This document shows positions 63,316 to 64,000 of a stretch of 64,000 bases of DNA, in pieces. The position numbers were made by a program, and so were the translations under genes. Position 1 is the first letter of the stretch. The number at the start of each line of letters is the position of its first letter. The stretch is from Corbicula japonica. Taxonomy: Eukaryota > Mollusca > Bivalvia > Venerida > Cyrenidae. Location: NCBI GenBank assembly GCA_038501625.1, contig JAZAYU010000010.1:11371604-11435603 (forward strand). Direction: 5' to 3'. A model generated the notes under the pieces. The model searched no databases and had not been told where the DNA came from. It saw only the letters and a list, made by a program, of their open reading frames with translations.

Positions 63316-64000
63316 GTGATGAGTTGCAAACAAGTGTCCGTGTTTCTGATTCGTTATATTATCTTTGATTCTTCCAGTTTGCTTTTACCATTAAGCTTCT
63401 ATTATTAAAGACATGATTTGCTTTTCGTAAGATGTAACTTTTGAACGTGAAAATTTCTTGTCCATGACTTAACACTGTCACTTCCGCTGTGCAGATTATA
63501 ATAGTTTACAAAGACATAAGATATATTTTTTCCTTATTATTAGGAAATTGTTTGTGTTTTATGTTTTTCATTTATAATGAATTAAAGTTTTATGGGATAA
63601 TTACACCAATTTCACAACAATGTCTTGCAAAATGACAAGTTCATTTGGATAAGAAACGTTTGAAGTTGCTGCAAACCATTAATATTAAAAAGTCACTAAA
63701 AAGTCGTCATTTTCTGCTTGTCTTCGATGTCATCAGTTGGCAGACTTCAATGGAACAAAATTGCCTAAAATGTTTGAGCAGTGATTTTATATTCAGAATA
63801 AGCTAAGATCCTTATTTCAATTTTTACTTTTAAATAAAATTTCCTTTGATTCATTTAATTTTTGATCCATGCTGTAATTTTCAGAAGGGCGCATGTGAGA
63901 AGCATTTTGAATGCAAATCTGTTTAAATTAAAACAAAAGTAGGAAATAACTTCTTAATATGTGTTTATATTTGTATGTCCTGTTTTTAAATTTTCCTAAA
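63316..64000. other. AT-rich intergenic DNA to window end
   Basis: Nothing recognisable. Confidence 0.45.

Overview
This is eukaryotic, invertebrate-animal DNA: AT-rich, intron-containing, and filled with short inverted-repeat elements. The only gene I can call with confidence is PDPK1 (3-phosphoinositide-dependent protein kinase 1), on the + strand. It has 14 exons between 34162 and 46305; joined, they give one open frame of 462 codons plus stop. The repeat style (foldback MITEs, a tRNA-headed SINE, degenerate 'aggtcaaggtcatgg' repeats, a Penelope-like element) and the animal-type PDPK1 suggest a mollusc, most likely a bivalve. That placement is inference.

Layout. 1-34 kb: intergenic DNA dominated by two foldback families. 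Family A is about 240 bp with two hairpins inside terminal inverted repeats (TAACCCTTTCCTCCATA...). Family B is about 145 bp, one nearly perfect hairpin. The same stretch holds tandem repeats (1.67-2.15, 3.06-3.45, 11.89-12.33, 29.94-30.45 kb), a tRNA-derived SINE (7.2 kb), a hAT-type MITE with a readable 8-bp target duplication (26.9 kb), a possible minus-strand first coding exon (13.5 kb) and a possible TATA promoter (31.4 kb). 34-46.5 kb: PDPK1. Each of its 13 introns carries family A or B sequence, plus a pogo-like MITE (intron 5), a Tc1/mariner-type MITE (intron 9) and a pair of oppositely oriented family C MITEs flanking exon 4. 46.5-50.5 kb: a dense run of family A copies. 50.5-64 kb: a sharply different landscape with no family A or B. 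It holds about 160-bp and 185-bp tandem repeats, a duplicated ~0.9-kb segment, a TACGGGG-ended element family, and two head-to-tail broken copies of a Penelope-like reverse transcriptase (56.25-58.93 kb, minus strand). The last 5 kb is AT-rich with little recognisable.

Functional reading. PDPK1 is the master AGC-family kinase that phosphorylates the activation loops of AKT, S6K, SGK and PKC after recruitment to PIP3. Its kinase and PH domains look intact. The rest of the window is mobile-element DNA. The most unusual pattern is that elements have inserted repeatedly at or near the hairpin tips of family A, and that family A palindromes sit within tens of bases of several PDPK1 splice sites. 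Peptides with 'DPDQ' and 'LIRIC' motifs translated from this DNA are artefacts of family A, not genes.
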